Origin: Saccharospirillum sp.
GTDB lineage: Bacteria; Pseudomonadota; Gammaproteobacteria; Pseudomonadales; Natronospirillaceae
Assembly: GCA_018402545.1 (NCBI GenBank)
Contig: JAGYIL010000001.1
Span: 2,418,001-2,482,000 of the forward strand
DNA length: 64,000 bases
Reading direction: 5' to 3'
Below, piece after piece: positions 45,833 to 54,700 of the stretch. Under the pieces are notes generated by a model. The model was not told where the DNA came from. It searched no databases and saw only the letters and a program-made list of their open reading frames with translations. The position numbers were made by a program, and so were the translations under genes. The first letter of the stretch is position 1; each line of letters begins with the position of its first letter.

Positions 45833-46615
45833 TCAGCTTGCTGCAGCGGCTTTCGCCTTTGGCGGACGACCCGGACCAGGCCGACGACCGCGCTTTTTGG
45901 GGCCCGGCTTTTGCTTGGCCGCTTCTTTCTTGGCAAGTGACTTGACCTTTGCCTTGATTTTGCGTGCCGCTGCCTTGCTCTTGGCTTCTTCTTTGGCGCG
46001 GAAAGCCTTCAATTTCTTGGCATCCTTACGGACCCGTGCCTGACGCCATTTGGATTCGAATTTGGCGATTTCTTTGGCCAGATCTTCTTCCTGCTTGGCA
46101 GTCAGGCTCATTTCGAATTCAGCCGCTTTCAGTTCAACCTTGGCTTTCAGTTCTTCAGCCTGGGCTTCGATTTCAGCGACTTTATGGTCGAATTTCGCCG
46201 CTTTTACGGCCTGCTTCAGTTTGGCAACGGCTTCTTTGGCTGCCTTTTCCTGGGCCATAGCTGTATCCAGCGCACGCTTTGAGGCAGCAGACTTAACGGT
46301 TGCCACCTTGGTTTTAGCGGTTGCCTTTTTGGCTGCAGCTGCATCCAACTTGGCTTGCGCCTTCACCAGATCGGCTTCGGCTTTATCGAGTTTCTTGGCG
46401 GCTGACAGTACGGCTGTATTTACTGCAGAGGCAGTGACCGTTGCTGCCGCACGAGGACGACCCGGTGCTTTCTTGGCCGCTGCTTTCTTGGCAGGTGCCT
46501 TTTTAGCAGTGGTTTTCTTGGCAGGTGTCTTACGCGCTACTGTTTTTTTGGCAGTGCGTTTTGCACCGGGTTTTGGGCCACGCTTGGCGGCAGTTTTCTT
46601 TTTGGCAACAGCCAT
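45833..46615 (-). CDS. AlgP-like histone-H1-type Lys/Ala-rich DNA-binding protein
   Basis: A 260-residue low-complexity protein. The N-terminus is a KKTxAKK/PAKK repeat array resembling histone H1 tails (AKKTVARKTPAKKTTAKKAP). The middle (70-200) is a long Ala/Lys/Glu coiled coil, and the C-terminus is KKRGRRPGPGRPPKAK. GRP cores at both ends (APGRPRA and GPGRPPK) look like AT-hook motifs. Likely a nucleoid-associated protein similar to AlgP/AlgR3 of Pseudomonas; homology of such biased sequences is hard to prove, so no symbol is given. It is followed by a strong terminator. Confidence 0.78.
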   Translation of the reverse strand: MAVAKKKTAAKRGPKPGAKRTAKKTVARKTPAKKTTAKKAPAKKAAAKKAPGRPRAAATVTASAVNTAVLSAAKKLDKAEADLVKAQAKLDAAAAKKATAKTKVATVKSAASKRALDTAMAQEKAAKEAVAKLKQAVKAAKFDHKVAEIEAQAEELKAKVELKAAEFEMSLTAKQEEDLAKEIAKFESKWRQARVRKDAKKLKAFRAKEEAKSKAAARKIKAKVKSLAKKEAAKQKPGPKKRGRRPGPGRPPKAKAAAAS

Positions 46616-47347
46616 GGGTATCTCCTTCTCATTTATTACTTTGGCATCTGGAATGAAAACTCATTCCAAAAGAGCAATTCAATATCACTAATTTAGTCAG
46701 ATGCCCTTAAAGATGCAAACTATAATTTAACAAAAAGTGATATTAAGAACATTTTTTGCCGCATAATTTTCGCAAAACTGCGAAAAACCATTTTAATCAG
46801 TCTTAATTTCATCGCCTGTTAATTCAACAACCAGTCCAATAACACCTTTTTTGGATTGTAAGGCTGAAGATTGAATTGAATAACTGACCGCATTATCCGA
46901 TAAACGCGCCAGGGTTATTCACGTTTAAAAAAACCTAATCGACAGGCCGATATCTATCGCTTTGTCTTCCTTATAATTTGGTTTAAGCCAACGCCCAGCT
47001 TTCCAAAACTCGTCTGTTTTACCTGATCGCATACTGCCCTGCGGGGAAGCTCCCGGGAGGCCATTCGATACTCGGGTCAATCAAAAAACAAACCAGGTCG
47101 TTGCTTTCTACATTGCTCGCTCTCGATCACGGCACTATAGCCGCTGCAGACTCGAGTTTTTTAGTCCCAGTTAGTTACAAAGATACACAAAGAGTCTGAC
47201 CAGAACGGTCAAGGCCTGCCCTGTGAGCATTCACTCACACTGAGTTATCGACATCTTGTACACACCCTCTCCCCAGGGTTATGCGTTGCCGGTTGGCCAG
47301 TACCGGCGTAGCTTGACGGGCCGTTGAGTCGAAACAGGAGGCTGTCA
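46616..47347. other. Long gene-free region with two short dyads
   Basis: About 730 bases without a convincing gene. The left part is AT-rich and must contain the AlgP-like promoter. Nearer the right end are two inverted repeats: TGACC-AGAAC-GGTCA (47197-47211) and TGTGAG-CATTCA-CTCACA (47222-47239). Both lie 110-150 bases before the next plus-strand gene and could be operators. The second has eight bases between TGTGA and TCACA, not the six expected of a CRP site. Function unproven. Confidence 0.45.
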
Positions 47348-47677
47348 ATGACTGGTTACCAAGCCGCGACCGAAGCGCCGGCGCCATCCCTTGTTTTTCT
47401 GCGCAGGCATCAGGTCGCCGATATGATCGTCAGCCTGGCTTTTAACGAGTGCGCGCAACGCCGCATGCCGGAAATGAAAGGCCTGTTAATGGATGCACTG
47501 CATGAATTGCCACCGGAATGCTTTATTGCGGATGACTGGTCGGACATTCTGGTTCAGGTTATCCAGGCTTTGCTGGCCGAGGAACCCACGCTGAATGCGC
47601 TATTGATGCCGACGGCACTAAAGGCGGCAATATTTCAGTTGAATCAACGGCTGTGTAAGGCCCACCCGGGTCACTGA
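47348..47677 (+). CDS. Hypothetical protein
   Basis: A 109-residue soluble protein starting MTGYQAATEAPAPSL from ATG 47348, chosen for the strong AGGAGG nearby; a frame open from 47324 precedes it. It is helical by appearance (LRRHQVADMIVSLAFNECAQ, DILVQVIQALLAEEP), with no family recognised. It overlaps the convergent gene by seven bases. Confidence 0.7.
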   Translation: MTGYQAATEAPAPSLVFLRRHQVADMIVSLAFNECAQRRMPEMKGLLMDALHELPPECFIADDWSDILVQVIQALLAEEPTLNALLMPTALKAAIFQLNQRLCKAHPGH

Positions 47678-48306
47678 TCCGGAAAGGCGTCCAGTTCATT
47701 CAATATCCAGCCCTGCGCCACCGGGTCCCATACCAGTTCAGCCGACCCCGGTATGGGCGTTTTCGTACTCGCTTTTATCCGGTTCAGGCGTACGTCGTTA
47801 TCAAATACCGGTGCCCATACCCACTCGGCGAGATTATCCACTTGCCAGGTAAAGCTGATCCGCGCCTGAGTATCGCCCCCGGGCTGTGGGTCGAGCGTTA
47901 TCTCACCCAGGCGAAGCAGCTCGGCATCGCCATAGCGAATGGTCGGTTGCAACACCCCAGCGACTGGTAAATATTGCACGCCTGCCGTGTTGCGCGTTAC
48001 CCACCCCTGAGTCGTCAATTCCCTTTGTTCAGCCACAACGGCTTCACGCTGCAGCAGGCCCTCAGCAACCAGAACATCCAGCTGTTGTCGCAATCGTTGT
48101 GGTTCGGTATCGAGAATCACGTAGGGCAGATCCGGCACACTGACGGTCAGTGCCTGCCGATTCAGGACGGGCTGAATCAATTCGGCCGCAAGCAGTCGCA
48201 ATTGCTGGCTGGCATGGCCGACGGTTCCGTAGCCGTGGCCTATAACGGGCATCACACCCAGTGCCAGCAAAAAGGCAATGCCCGCTAATTTGCTCAGTTT
48301 GACCAT
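47671..48306 (-). CDS. Hypothetical exported protein
   Basis: A 211-residue protein with a hydrophobic N-terminus (KLAGIAFLLALGVMPVIG) that is a signal peptide or anchor. The mature part contains a PVLNRQALTVSVPDLPYVIL segment and a beta-rich C-terminal half with ISFTWQVDNLAEWVWAPVF. No family recognised. Convergent with the preceding gene; a candidate small RNA and rsmC lie on the other side, divergent. Confidence 0.75.
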   Translation of the reverse strand: MVKLSKLAGIAFLLALGVMPVIGHGYGTVGHASQQLRLLAAELIQPVLNRQALTVSVPDLPYVILDTEPQRLRQQLDVLVAEGLLQREAVVAEQRELTTQGWVTRNTAGVQYLPVAGVLQPTIRYGDAELLRLGEITLDPQPGGDTQARISFTWQVDNLAEWVWAPVFDNDVRLNRIKASTKTPIPGSAELVWDPVAQGWILNELDAFPDQ

Positions 48307-48438
48307 GTATCCACCCTGTTATTGCACAACCGCCAAAGGTGCGCCTTGGGAAATATGTCGGTAGGTAGTTAAAAAGCTTAAGTTTAGTACCCATTAATTC
48401 TATATAAAGCCAGCGAAACCTGAGGCAGTCACTATACT

Positions 48439-48531
48439 TTGAATACTGTTGGTAGCAGCAGTATGGTGACTACTCCCATGTGGGCCCAGCCCCATGCTTA
48501 TACGGACATCTTCCCCGGTGTCCGTTTTTTT
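48439..48531 (+). ncRNA. Candidate small RNA or leader ending in a terminator
   Basis: An unexplained plus-strand Rho-independent terminator, stem ACGGACA/TGTCCGT (48502-48525) plus T7, stands with no gene upstream on that strand. A -10-like TATACT lies at 48433-48438, and a hairpin-forming CCCATGTGGG stretch lies between. The terminator is 126 bases before the rsmC ATG, so this could be a roughly 85-base sRNA or an attenuated leader of rsmC. No good -35 is visible and no known RNA family is recognised. Confidence 0.35.
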
Positions 48532-48656
48532 ACGTCCACCAGTTGCGACCAACCTAGTCGACTCCGCGCCCTTCGCCAACCAAACCGCCCGTCAATGAGC
48601 CTGTCCCTGGCTATCACAAGTTTGCTAAACTCTGCGTTTTTAAGGACCGATCACTT

Positions 48657-49643
48657 ATGCACCCAAGCTGGCAACTGCTTGAACGTCACCAGACTCACTT
48701 CTCCGCGCTCAGCATTCTCTGGCTGGATGCGCCTGAAGGCAACGGACTGATCAAAACGTCCGATCAGACTGTTTGTCTGGACCGCAGTGTGTTCAACACA
48801 CCCGGGTTGAATGCCTTGTCGGCCGACGATGACTGGCCGGCTCAGACAGATGGCATCGTTCTGTTCTATCCCAAAGCCAAAGAACGCCTGGCCTGGTGGC
48901 TGCACCGGGTCGTTAGTTTCGTGCAGCAGCATCCTCATTGCCAGGTGTGGGTGGTCGGTGAGAACAAAGGCGGCATAAAAAGCCTGCCCAAGCGCGTACT
49001 CGACTGGGCGGAAACCGAAAAATGGGACAGTGCCAGGCATTGCGTGCTGCATCAATTGCATATCGCGCCCGATGCCGCCCTGCCAGTGGCGCCAAACTGG
49101 ACTGAATTTGACTACCAGGGCCAGCTGTTGCAAGCCGCTCCGGGAGTATTCAGCCAGAACCGCCTCGACAAAGGCACAGACTTATTGCTGAGTGTTCTAC
49201 CCGTCATGAAAGGCCATTGCCTGGATTTTGGGTGTGGCAGTGGCGTCATTGCCCAGACATTGCTGGGTCGCTCAGAGCTTGTCACCGTCACCGCCCTGGA
49301 TATCGACTGGCTGGCGGTTCGTTCCACCGAGCAAAACCTGGCCAGAGTGGCTGCGGAAGATCGTTACCAGGTGGTCTGGTCGGATGGGCTGGCACAACTG
49401 GAGCGTACCCGTTTCAATGCCATCATCACCAACCCGCCCTTCCATACCGGGATTCGCACGCACTACGAAGCCAGTGAAGCGCTATTCAGGGCCAGTGCCG
49501 ACTGGCTGGTATCCGGTGGCACACTCTGGTGGGTTGCCAACGAGTTTCTGGATTACCAGTCATGCCTGCCAGCGACGGTTGGAATGCTTGAAGAGATGGC
49601 CCACGGGCGCGGGTTCAAGGTGTACCGGGCGAAACGAAAGTAG
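48657..49643 (+). CDS. rsmC: 16S rRNA (guanine-1207-N2)-methyltransferase RsmC
   Basis: A 328-residue enzyme with an N-terminal degenerate methyltransferase domain (1-160) and a C-terminal catalytic domain. CLDFGCGSGVIAQTLL is the SAM loop and NAIITNPPFHTGI is the catalytic NPPF motif near 262. The tandem-domain length fits RsmC rather than RlmG. A response regulator gene converges 12 bases downstream. Confidence 0.94.
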   Translation: MHPSWQLLERHQTHFSALSILWLDAPEGNGLIKTSDQTVCLDRSVFNTPGLNALSADDDWPAQTDGIVLFYPKAKERLAWWLHRVVSFVQQHPHCQVWVVGENKGGIKSLPKRVLDWAETEKWDSARHCVLHQLHIAPDAALPVAPNWTEFDYQGQLLQAAPGVFSQNRLDKGTDLLLSVLPVMKGHCLDFGCGSGVIAQTLLGRSELVTVTALDIDWLAVRSTEQNLARVAAEDRYQVVWSDGLAQLERTRFNAIITNPPFHTGIRTHYEASEALFRASADWLVSGGTLWWVANEFLDYQSCLPATVGMLEEMAHGRGFKVYRAKRK

Positions 49644-49655
49644 CTTGGTGCCGGC

Positions 49656-50369
49656 TCAGTGCTTGAACACCTCTCCCACAAACAAATAGCCTTTGCTACG
49701 CACTGTTTTAATACGACGGGGGTGTTCCGGATCATCCCCGACTTTGGGGCGAATGCGAGATACGCGCACGTCGACCGACCGGTCCTGACCGTCGTATTCA
49801 ATGCCACGCAAGCGGTTGAATATTTCTTCACGCGTTAGAATCTGGCCTGCGTGGCTGGAAAGCAGCCACAGCAGGTCGAACTCGGCACTGGTCAGGTCGA
49901 TGGTGGAGCTACCCAGCCAGGCTTCACGCATGGTGTTGTCGATGATCAGGTCGCCGAACTGAAGTCGCTCGGTCTTGGCGGGAATCTCGGCTGCACGGGC
50001 GCGATCCGAGCGCCGCATCAGGGCCTGGCAGCGCGCCAGAATAAGCCGATGTGAGGCCGACTTTAACAGGTAATCATCGGCACCCAGATCGAGCCCCAGC
50101 ACCTGATCGAGTTCATCCGCTGTGTCGTTTAGCAGGATAATGCCGCCTTTAAACTCCTTTCGGCTCAGCTTACACACGGTGAGACCGCTGTCTCCATGCA
50201 AATCGACTTCGATTAGCACCACACTGGGCTGCTCGTCCCGTATACGGCGCAAGGCGACGGATGAATCGGATTCCACATCAACATCGTATTCATTGCTCGC
50301 AAGGTAGTCCCTCAGCTTGCGCGCATAGTCGAGATTGTCGTCAACAATTAACAAACGCTGTTTTTGCAT
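49656..50369 (-). CDS. Orphan OmpR-family response regulator with Glu at the phosphorylation site
   Basis: A 237-residue regulator from ATG 50369. The receiver domain keeps D10-D11 and a Lys (DYLLKSA), but the phospho-acceptor Asp is replaced by Glu54 (VVLIEVDLHGDSG) and the conserved Thr of the TAR segment is not present (ILLNDTADE). The Pro after Lys is also lost. The C-terminal winged helix is normal (FDLLWLLSSHAGQILTREEI; SVDVRVSRIRPKVGDD; GYLFVG). There is no kinase gene beside it. A Glu here can mimic the phosphorylated state, so it may be constitutively active or regulated otherwise. D56 is a less likely alternative acceptor. Confidence 0.9.
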   Translation of the reverse strand: MQKQRLLIVDDNLDYARKLRDYLASNEYDVDVESDSSVALRRIRDEQPSVVLIEVDLHGDSGLTVCKLSRKEFKGGIILLNDTADELDQVLGLDLGADDYLLKSASHRLILARCQALMRRSDRARAAEIPAKTERLQFGDLIIDNTMREAWLGSSTIDLTSAEFDLLWLLSSHAGQILTREEIFNRLRGIEYDGQDRSVDVRVSRIRPKVGDDPEHPRRIKTVRSKGYLFVGEVFKH

Positions 50370-50545
50370 GATTTTAGCCCGGTATCCCACAGCACTGACT
50401 CCGTCAGGCTGATATTAGGTGCCAGCCTCGCCCGGTGCCATCAACTGCCTCCGGCGAGAACTCGGCCTGCCACACCCCCTACTTTAGACTCTATTTCCAG
50501 TTTTGCAGCAAATTAAATGGTCATCACCGGTTTGGCAAGCCGTTC

Positions 50546-51175
50546 TCAGCGCGTCCCGAATATCTTGTCACCCGCGTCGCCCAAGCCAGGAATAATATAG
50601 CCCTGGTCGTTCAGGCGGTCATCCACCGAGGCCACATAGAGATCGATATCCGGATGAACCTTCAACACGGCCTCAATGCCTTCCGGGGCGGCGACCAGGA
50701 ACAAGCCCATAATCCGCTTGCACCCTTTGGCCTTCAACAATTCAATCGTGGCAATCAGAGTGCCCCCGGTTGCCAGCATGGGGTCGACAATCAATGCTGT
50801 CCGGTCTTCGACATCTTCGATGACCTTGTCGAAATACGGCACCGGTTCCAGCGTTTCTTCATCCCGGTACAGCCCGACAACACTGACTTTGGCATTAGGA
50901 ATAAGCTGCATAACCCCATCAAGCATGCCAAGCCCGGCTCGCAAAATGGGTACCACAGTAATCTTTTTGCCCTTAATCCGCTGCACCTTCAAGGGCAAAC
51001 CGGTCCAGCTTTCGATTTCAACGGTCTCGGTTTCAAGCTCCCGTCCCGCTTCATAGGTCAGCAAATTGCCAACTTCACCAGCCAGTTCCCGGAAATGCTT
51101 GGTACTGATGCCCGCTTCGCGCATCAAACCCAGTTTATGCTGAATAAGTGGGTGTTTGATTTCATGTATTGCCAT
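50546..51175 (-). CDS. upp: Uracil phosphoribosyltransferase
   Basis: A 209-residue salvage enzyme converting uracil and PRPP to UMP. The PRPP loop is [11 protein letters not shown] (near 130), preceded by [13 protein letters not shown]; the uracil-binding C-terminus is [17 protein letters not shown]. Length is typical. Two repeat elements lie between it and mksB. Confidence 0.97.
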   Translation of the reverse strand: MAIHEIKHPLIQHKLGLMREAGISTKHFRELAGEVGNLLTYEAGRELETETVEIESWTGLPLKVQRIKGKKITVVPILRAGLGMLDGVMQLIPNAKVSVVGLYRDEETLEPVPYFDKVIEDVEDRTALIVDPMLATGGTLIATIELLKAKGCKRIMGLFLVAAPEGIEAVLKVHPDIDLYVASVDDRLNDQGYIIPGLGDAGDKIFGTR

Positions 51176-51234
51176 TTATATTTCCTTAGCCGCCTATTGC
51201 CGAAACCCGTTAAATTGCTGAACTGTATAGTAGT

Positions 51235-51489
51235 CAAACTTCGGAGTTCGCGGTTGGCAATGTTGCCAGTCGCCCGCTCCGGCTACCAGGTAGGGCTATC
51301 GAGGGTCGGCGTAAACCCGTCCATGGGGCCTGGACCGCAGGATATGAATCCCATCCATGGGATTCACCCTTCGGGTTCGCTGCGCTCATGCTAAAACGCT
51401 CCAGGCGTTTTAGTCCATGCTGCGGACCACCCTCGATAGCCCTACCTGGCATCCGGTGCTAATTCCTTGCTAGCGAACTCCGACACTTG
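51235..51489. repeat. Long inverted-repeat element, copy 10, with nested insertion
   Basis: 255 bp. Outer termini CAAACTTCGGAGTTCGC and GCGAACTCCGACACTTG; inner arms ACCAGGTAGGGCTATCGAGG and complement. The core is in forward orientation but its GCAG/CTGC hairpin is split by about 75 extra bases. The insert contains its own palindromes: GAATCCCATCCATGGGATTC and CTAAAACGCTCCAGGCGTTTTAG. It looks like one repeat inserted into another. It lies downstream of mksB and upstream of upp. Confidence 0.9.
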
Positions 51490-51539
51490 AGTAACTAAGG
51501 TAAGGCGCCCAATCGGCTGGATCTGCCATACTCTTCGTT

Positions 51540-51719
51540 CAAGTTTTGGAGTACGCAACCAAGTGAGTGTCAGGTGCCGGGTATACCTTTCTGGGGAAGT
51601 CTGAGGCATGGATGCCGAAGTCTAGGCCCCATGGATGGGTTCACGCCGACCCCAGATAGGTATACCCGGTGCCTGACACGGACTCCTGGCACCGGGGAAC
51701 AATTGACCTCCGAAACTTG
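51540..51719. repeat. Intergenic long-inverted-repeat element, copy 11
   Basis: 180 bp. Outer words CAAGTTTTGGAG/CTCCGAAACTTG; inner arms GTGTCAGGTGCCGGGTATAC to CTGGGG (from 51567) with complement ending 51679. The core is in reverse orientation with GAGGCATGGATGCCGAAGTC and CCCCATGGATGGGTTCACG. It ends 8 bases from the mksB stop. Confidence 0.92.
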
Positions 51720-51726
51720 CCTGTTT

Positions 51727-54700
51727 TTATTCAATATCTGCCATGAAATCCAGTTCGGCCTGTTGCCGGATCACCTTGCGGTGGTTGGCCCAGAGTGTCC
51801 GGATTTTATCCTGATTGCATTTTTGCCGGTCGACCAGCACGCGGGTGTTCAATTGCCCTACCCGATTGCCCTGGGCCAGCGGTACCTTGGAGAATACAAA
51901 CTGATTGGAAATCATGTCCATAAAGGGGCCGGATTTACTGGTCGGCATGATGAACAATAGTTGCAATCCGAGCGATTCTGTCAGGTAGCGGATGACCTCT
52001 TTGGATCTGGTTTCATCCATTTTGGAGAAGGCTTCGTCTACCAGTACCATGCGCAGGTGCGAATCGCCTTCGTTAAAACGGAAAGCCGAGGTAATGGCCG
52101 CCGATCGGATGATGTAGGCCGGGGTTTCCAGCTGCCCGCCCGAACCGGTGCCGTATTGGCTCAGCGCGATCGGTTGTTTGCCTTCCGGCTGCTTGTAGAT
52201 TTCGTAATTGCGGTAATTACGGTAATCAGATATCCGCTCCAGTTCACGCAGGGCCCGTTGCTCGTCATCATCGAGCAGCATCTCCATTAACTGGTCACGG
52301 ACCTGAGCTGATCGGGCACTCAATTCGGTATCGAACAGGGTTTGTCCTTCGCCCAGCGACGGGCTTTTGATCACTTCATCGAAGAAATGCCAGTACTCCC
52401 GGTATTCCGGTACCCAATCCCAGTCGAACCAGTAACGTTCGCGGTCGGCTCCGAACCGGTGGTGTTCAAGCTCGGCATTAAGATCTTCAAGTACCCGTTT
52501 GCCATCGTTGATTGACTGATAAATGGCGTGGCACAGGTTGGTCACAAAGGCATTGTTGAAGCTGTCTTTCAGTGCACCCAGGTTATCGACTTTTTCCACC
52601 AGAATGTTGTTTTTCAGGCGGTTATGTACCTGATCCACCTGGCGGCGCAGCGATACGATGCCCTTGAAGAAATCGGCACTGTGCAATTCGCTGTAGTTCA
52701 GATCCAGTGCGATGGCATCCTGGGGCTGGCAATCCTGATTGTGATCCTTGAGCAATTGTTCCAGCTCGTGGGCGCGGGCGTTGAGTTCACTTTCCAGCGA
52801 TTTGCGCAGGTTCTCCTGGGTATCGGCATCGGCGGTTTCGGCCGCCACGTCGGCTTCTTCCAGGCGAGCCTCGACGTCAAATTCGGGCCACACACTGACC
52901 AGATCACGCAGGTAGTTTTCCTTGCGCTCACTGTGCAATTCCGTGGTTTCCTGCTGATCGCTGAGGGCCTTGCACTGACGCGACAGGGTCTCGATGCGCT
53001 CACCCAGGCTGCCCTTGCGTTCGATCAATTCGCGAATGCGTGCATCCAGTGCTTTCAGTTGTTCACTGACTTCACGATATTCGTCTTCCAGGCCCTGGGC
53101 GTCGCTCAGATCCAGCGAGGCCAGGGCCTGCTCGGCCATGCGCAAGGCGCGCTGAGCTTCGAGCATGTCACGCATTAGATCGGCATGGTTCAAGTGCGCC
53201 AACTGGTTCACCGCCTGGTAGAGCGCGCTGACCTCCTGCACCTGGGTTTGCCAGTCGTTGGCCTGCTGAGCCAGGGTCATCAGTTCGTCTTTTTTGGCGG
53301 CCATGGCGCGTTCACGCGCACCCTGCCCGAATACCAGGTCAGAGACCGGCATATCACAGCGATACATGGCGTAAGCACCACTGCCAAGGCCCTGATGAGT
53401 TACACCGCGACGCGTCTTTTTCAGCGCTTCGGCGTCTTCACATTGCTCAACCAGACCGTAGCTTGCGGTTAAGTAGGCGCGGGCAACGGAATGATCGAAT
53501 TCCATCAGATGCACCACCGAATTGGCGGGCAGGGTAACCCGTTCGGCATCCTGACGGGCCTTGCTGCCCTGAATAACCCGGGCGCGGTTATCCTTGGGCA
53601 GGTTGCGCACAATCTGAATGGCGTCCGCCTCGTACTTGGCCTCAACCAGAATCGCAAAGCGGGCACCGCCGATATAGCCTTCCAGCGCCGACTGCCATTT
53701 CGGGTCACGAATCTCGACATGGTCGCACAGCACGCGCGGGTCGGCCTGGGGCAGCTCCTTGCGAATCGCCTCCAGCGCGGTGCGCACGTGGTAAGGGTAA
53801 TTCAATTGCTGGCCTTCCAGGCTATCGATGTCCTGCTGCTTGCGGCTGATCGACTGGCGGATCTGGGCGAGCTTCTGTTCACGCCGGTCCTGCACCCGTT
53901 GCAGCTGATCACGCAGACTGACACCCGTGCTCGACCAGCCATCGCTGAACCAGGCTTCACGCCACTGGTTCATCAGGCTTTGCTGGGCAATGACATCATC
54001 CAGATGCTGTTCCAGCGGCGACAGATCAATCCAGTCACGGTTCATCAGGCTGCGAAAGTCGACCGGGCTGTCCGATTGCTGCATCACTGATTTGCTCAGT
54101 TGCCCGAGTTGCTTGCCAGCCAGTTCCGGAAGCTCGGTCGCCAGGCTGGTTTTCAACAGGCTTTGCTGAATCTGGGCGCTGGCTTTCAGGCTGCGTTGCA
54201 GGGCATCGTCCTGCTGTAACAAGGGTGTTGCCAGTTGAGTCAGGGTTTTCTTGCACTGTTCGGCCTGGGTTTCAAACTTGTCTTTATCCTGCAGCGCGCC
54301 GACGCCCCGCCGTTGAGCTTCCAGTGATACCAGTTGTTCGTGTGACTGGTCCCGGCGCTGCTCGGCGACATCCAGATCCGATTGCACGGTATCGCGTTGC
54401 TGCAAGAGTTTTTGCTGCTCCTGTTTGGCGGTCAGGTAGCGTTTCTGGTCGTTCACAAAGCGGGACTTGGCGGCAATGTAATCCGCCAGATTGTAGTCGA
54501 GCCACTGATCAATGTAGCGGTCACTGTGTGCCCGCGATGTGGTCAGTCGGTCGATGGTGTTTTTCAGCCGGTTGGCTTCGGCTTCCATGCCGCTGATGGT
54601 TTTCATCAGGTCCGACACGGTGCGAATGGCTTCACCCAGATCCTTTTGCTCCAGAATTTCCTGGGCTACAAAGGCGTTGATGCCCTTCACGGGTTTGTAG

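Noticed and set aside
47222-47239. CRP binding site
   Set aside because: TGTGA and TCACA are separated by eight bases instead of the six needed by CRP.
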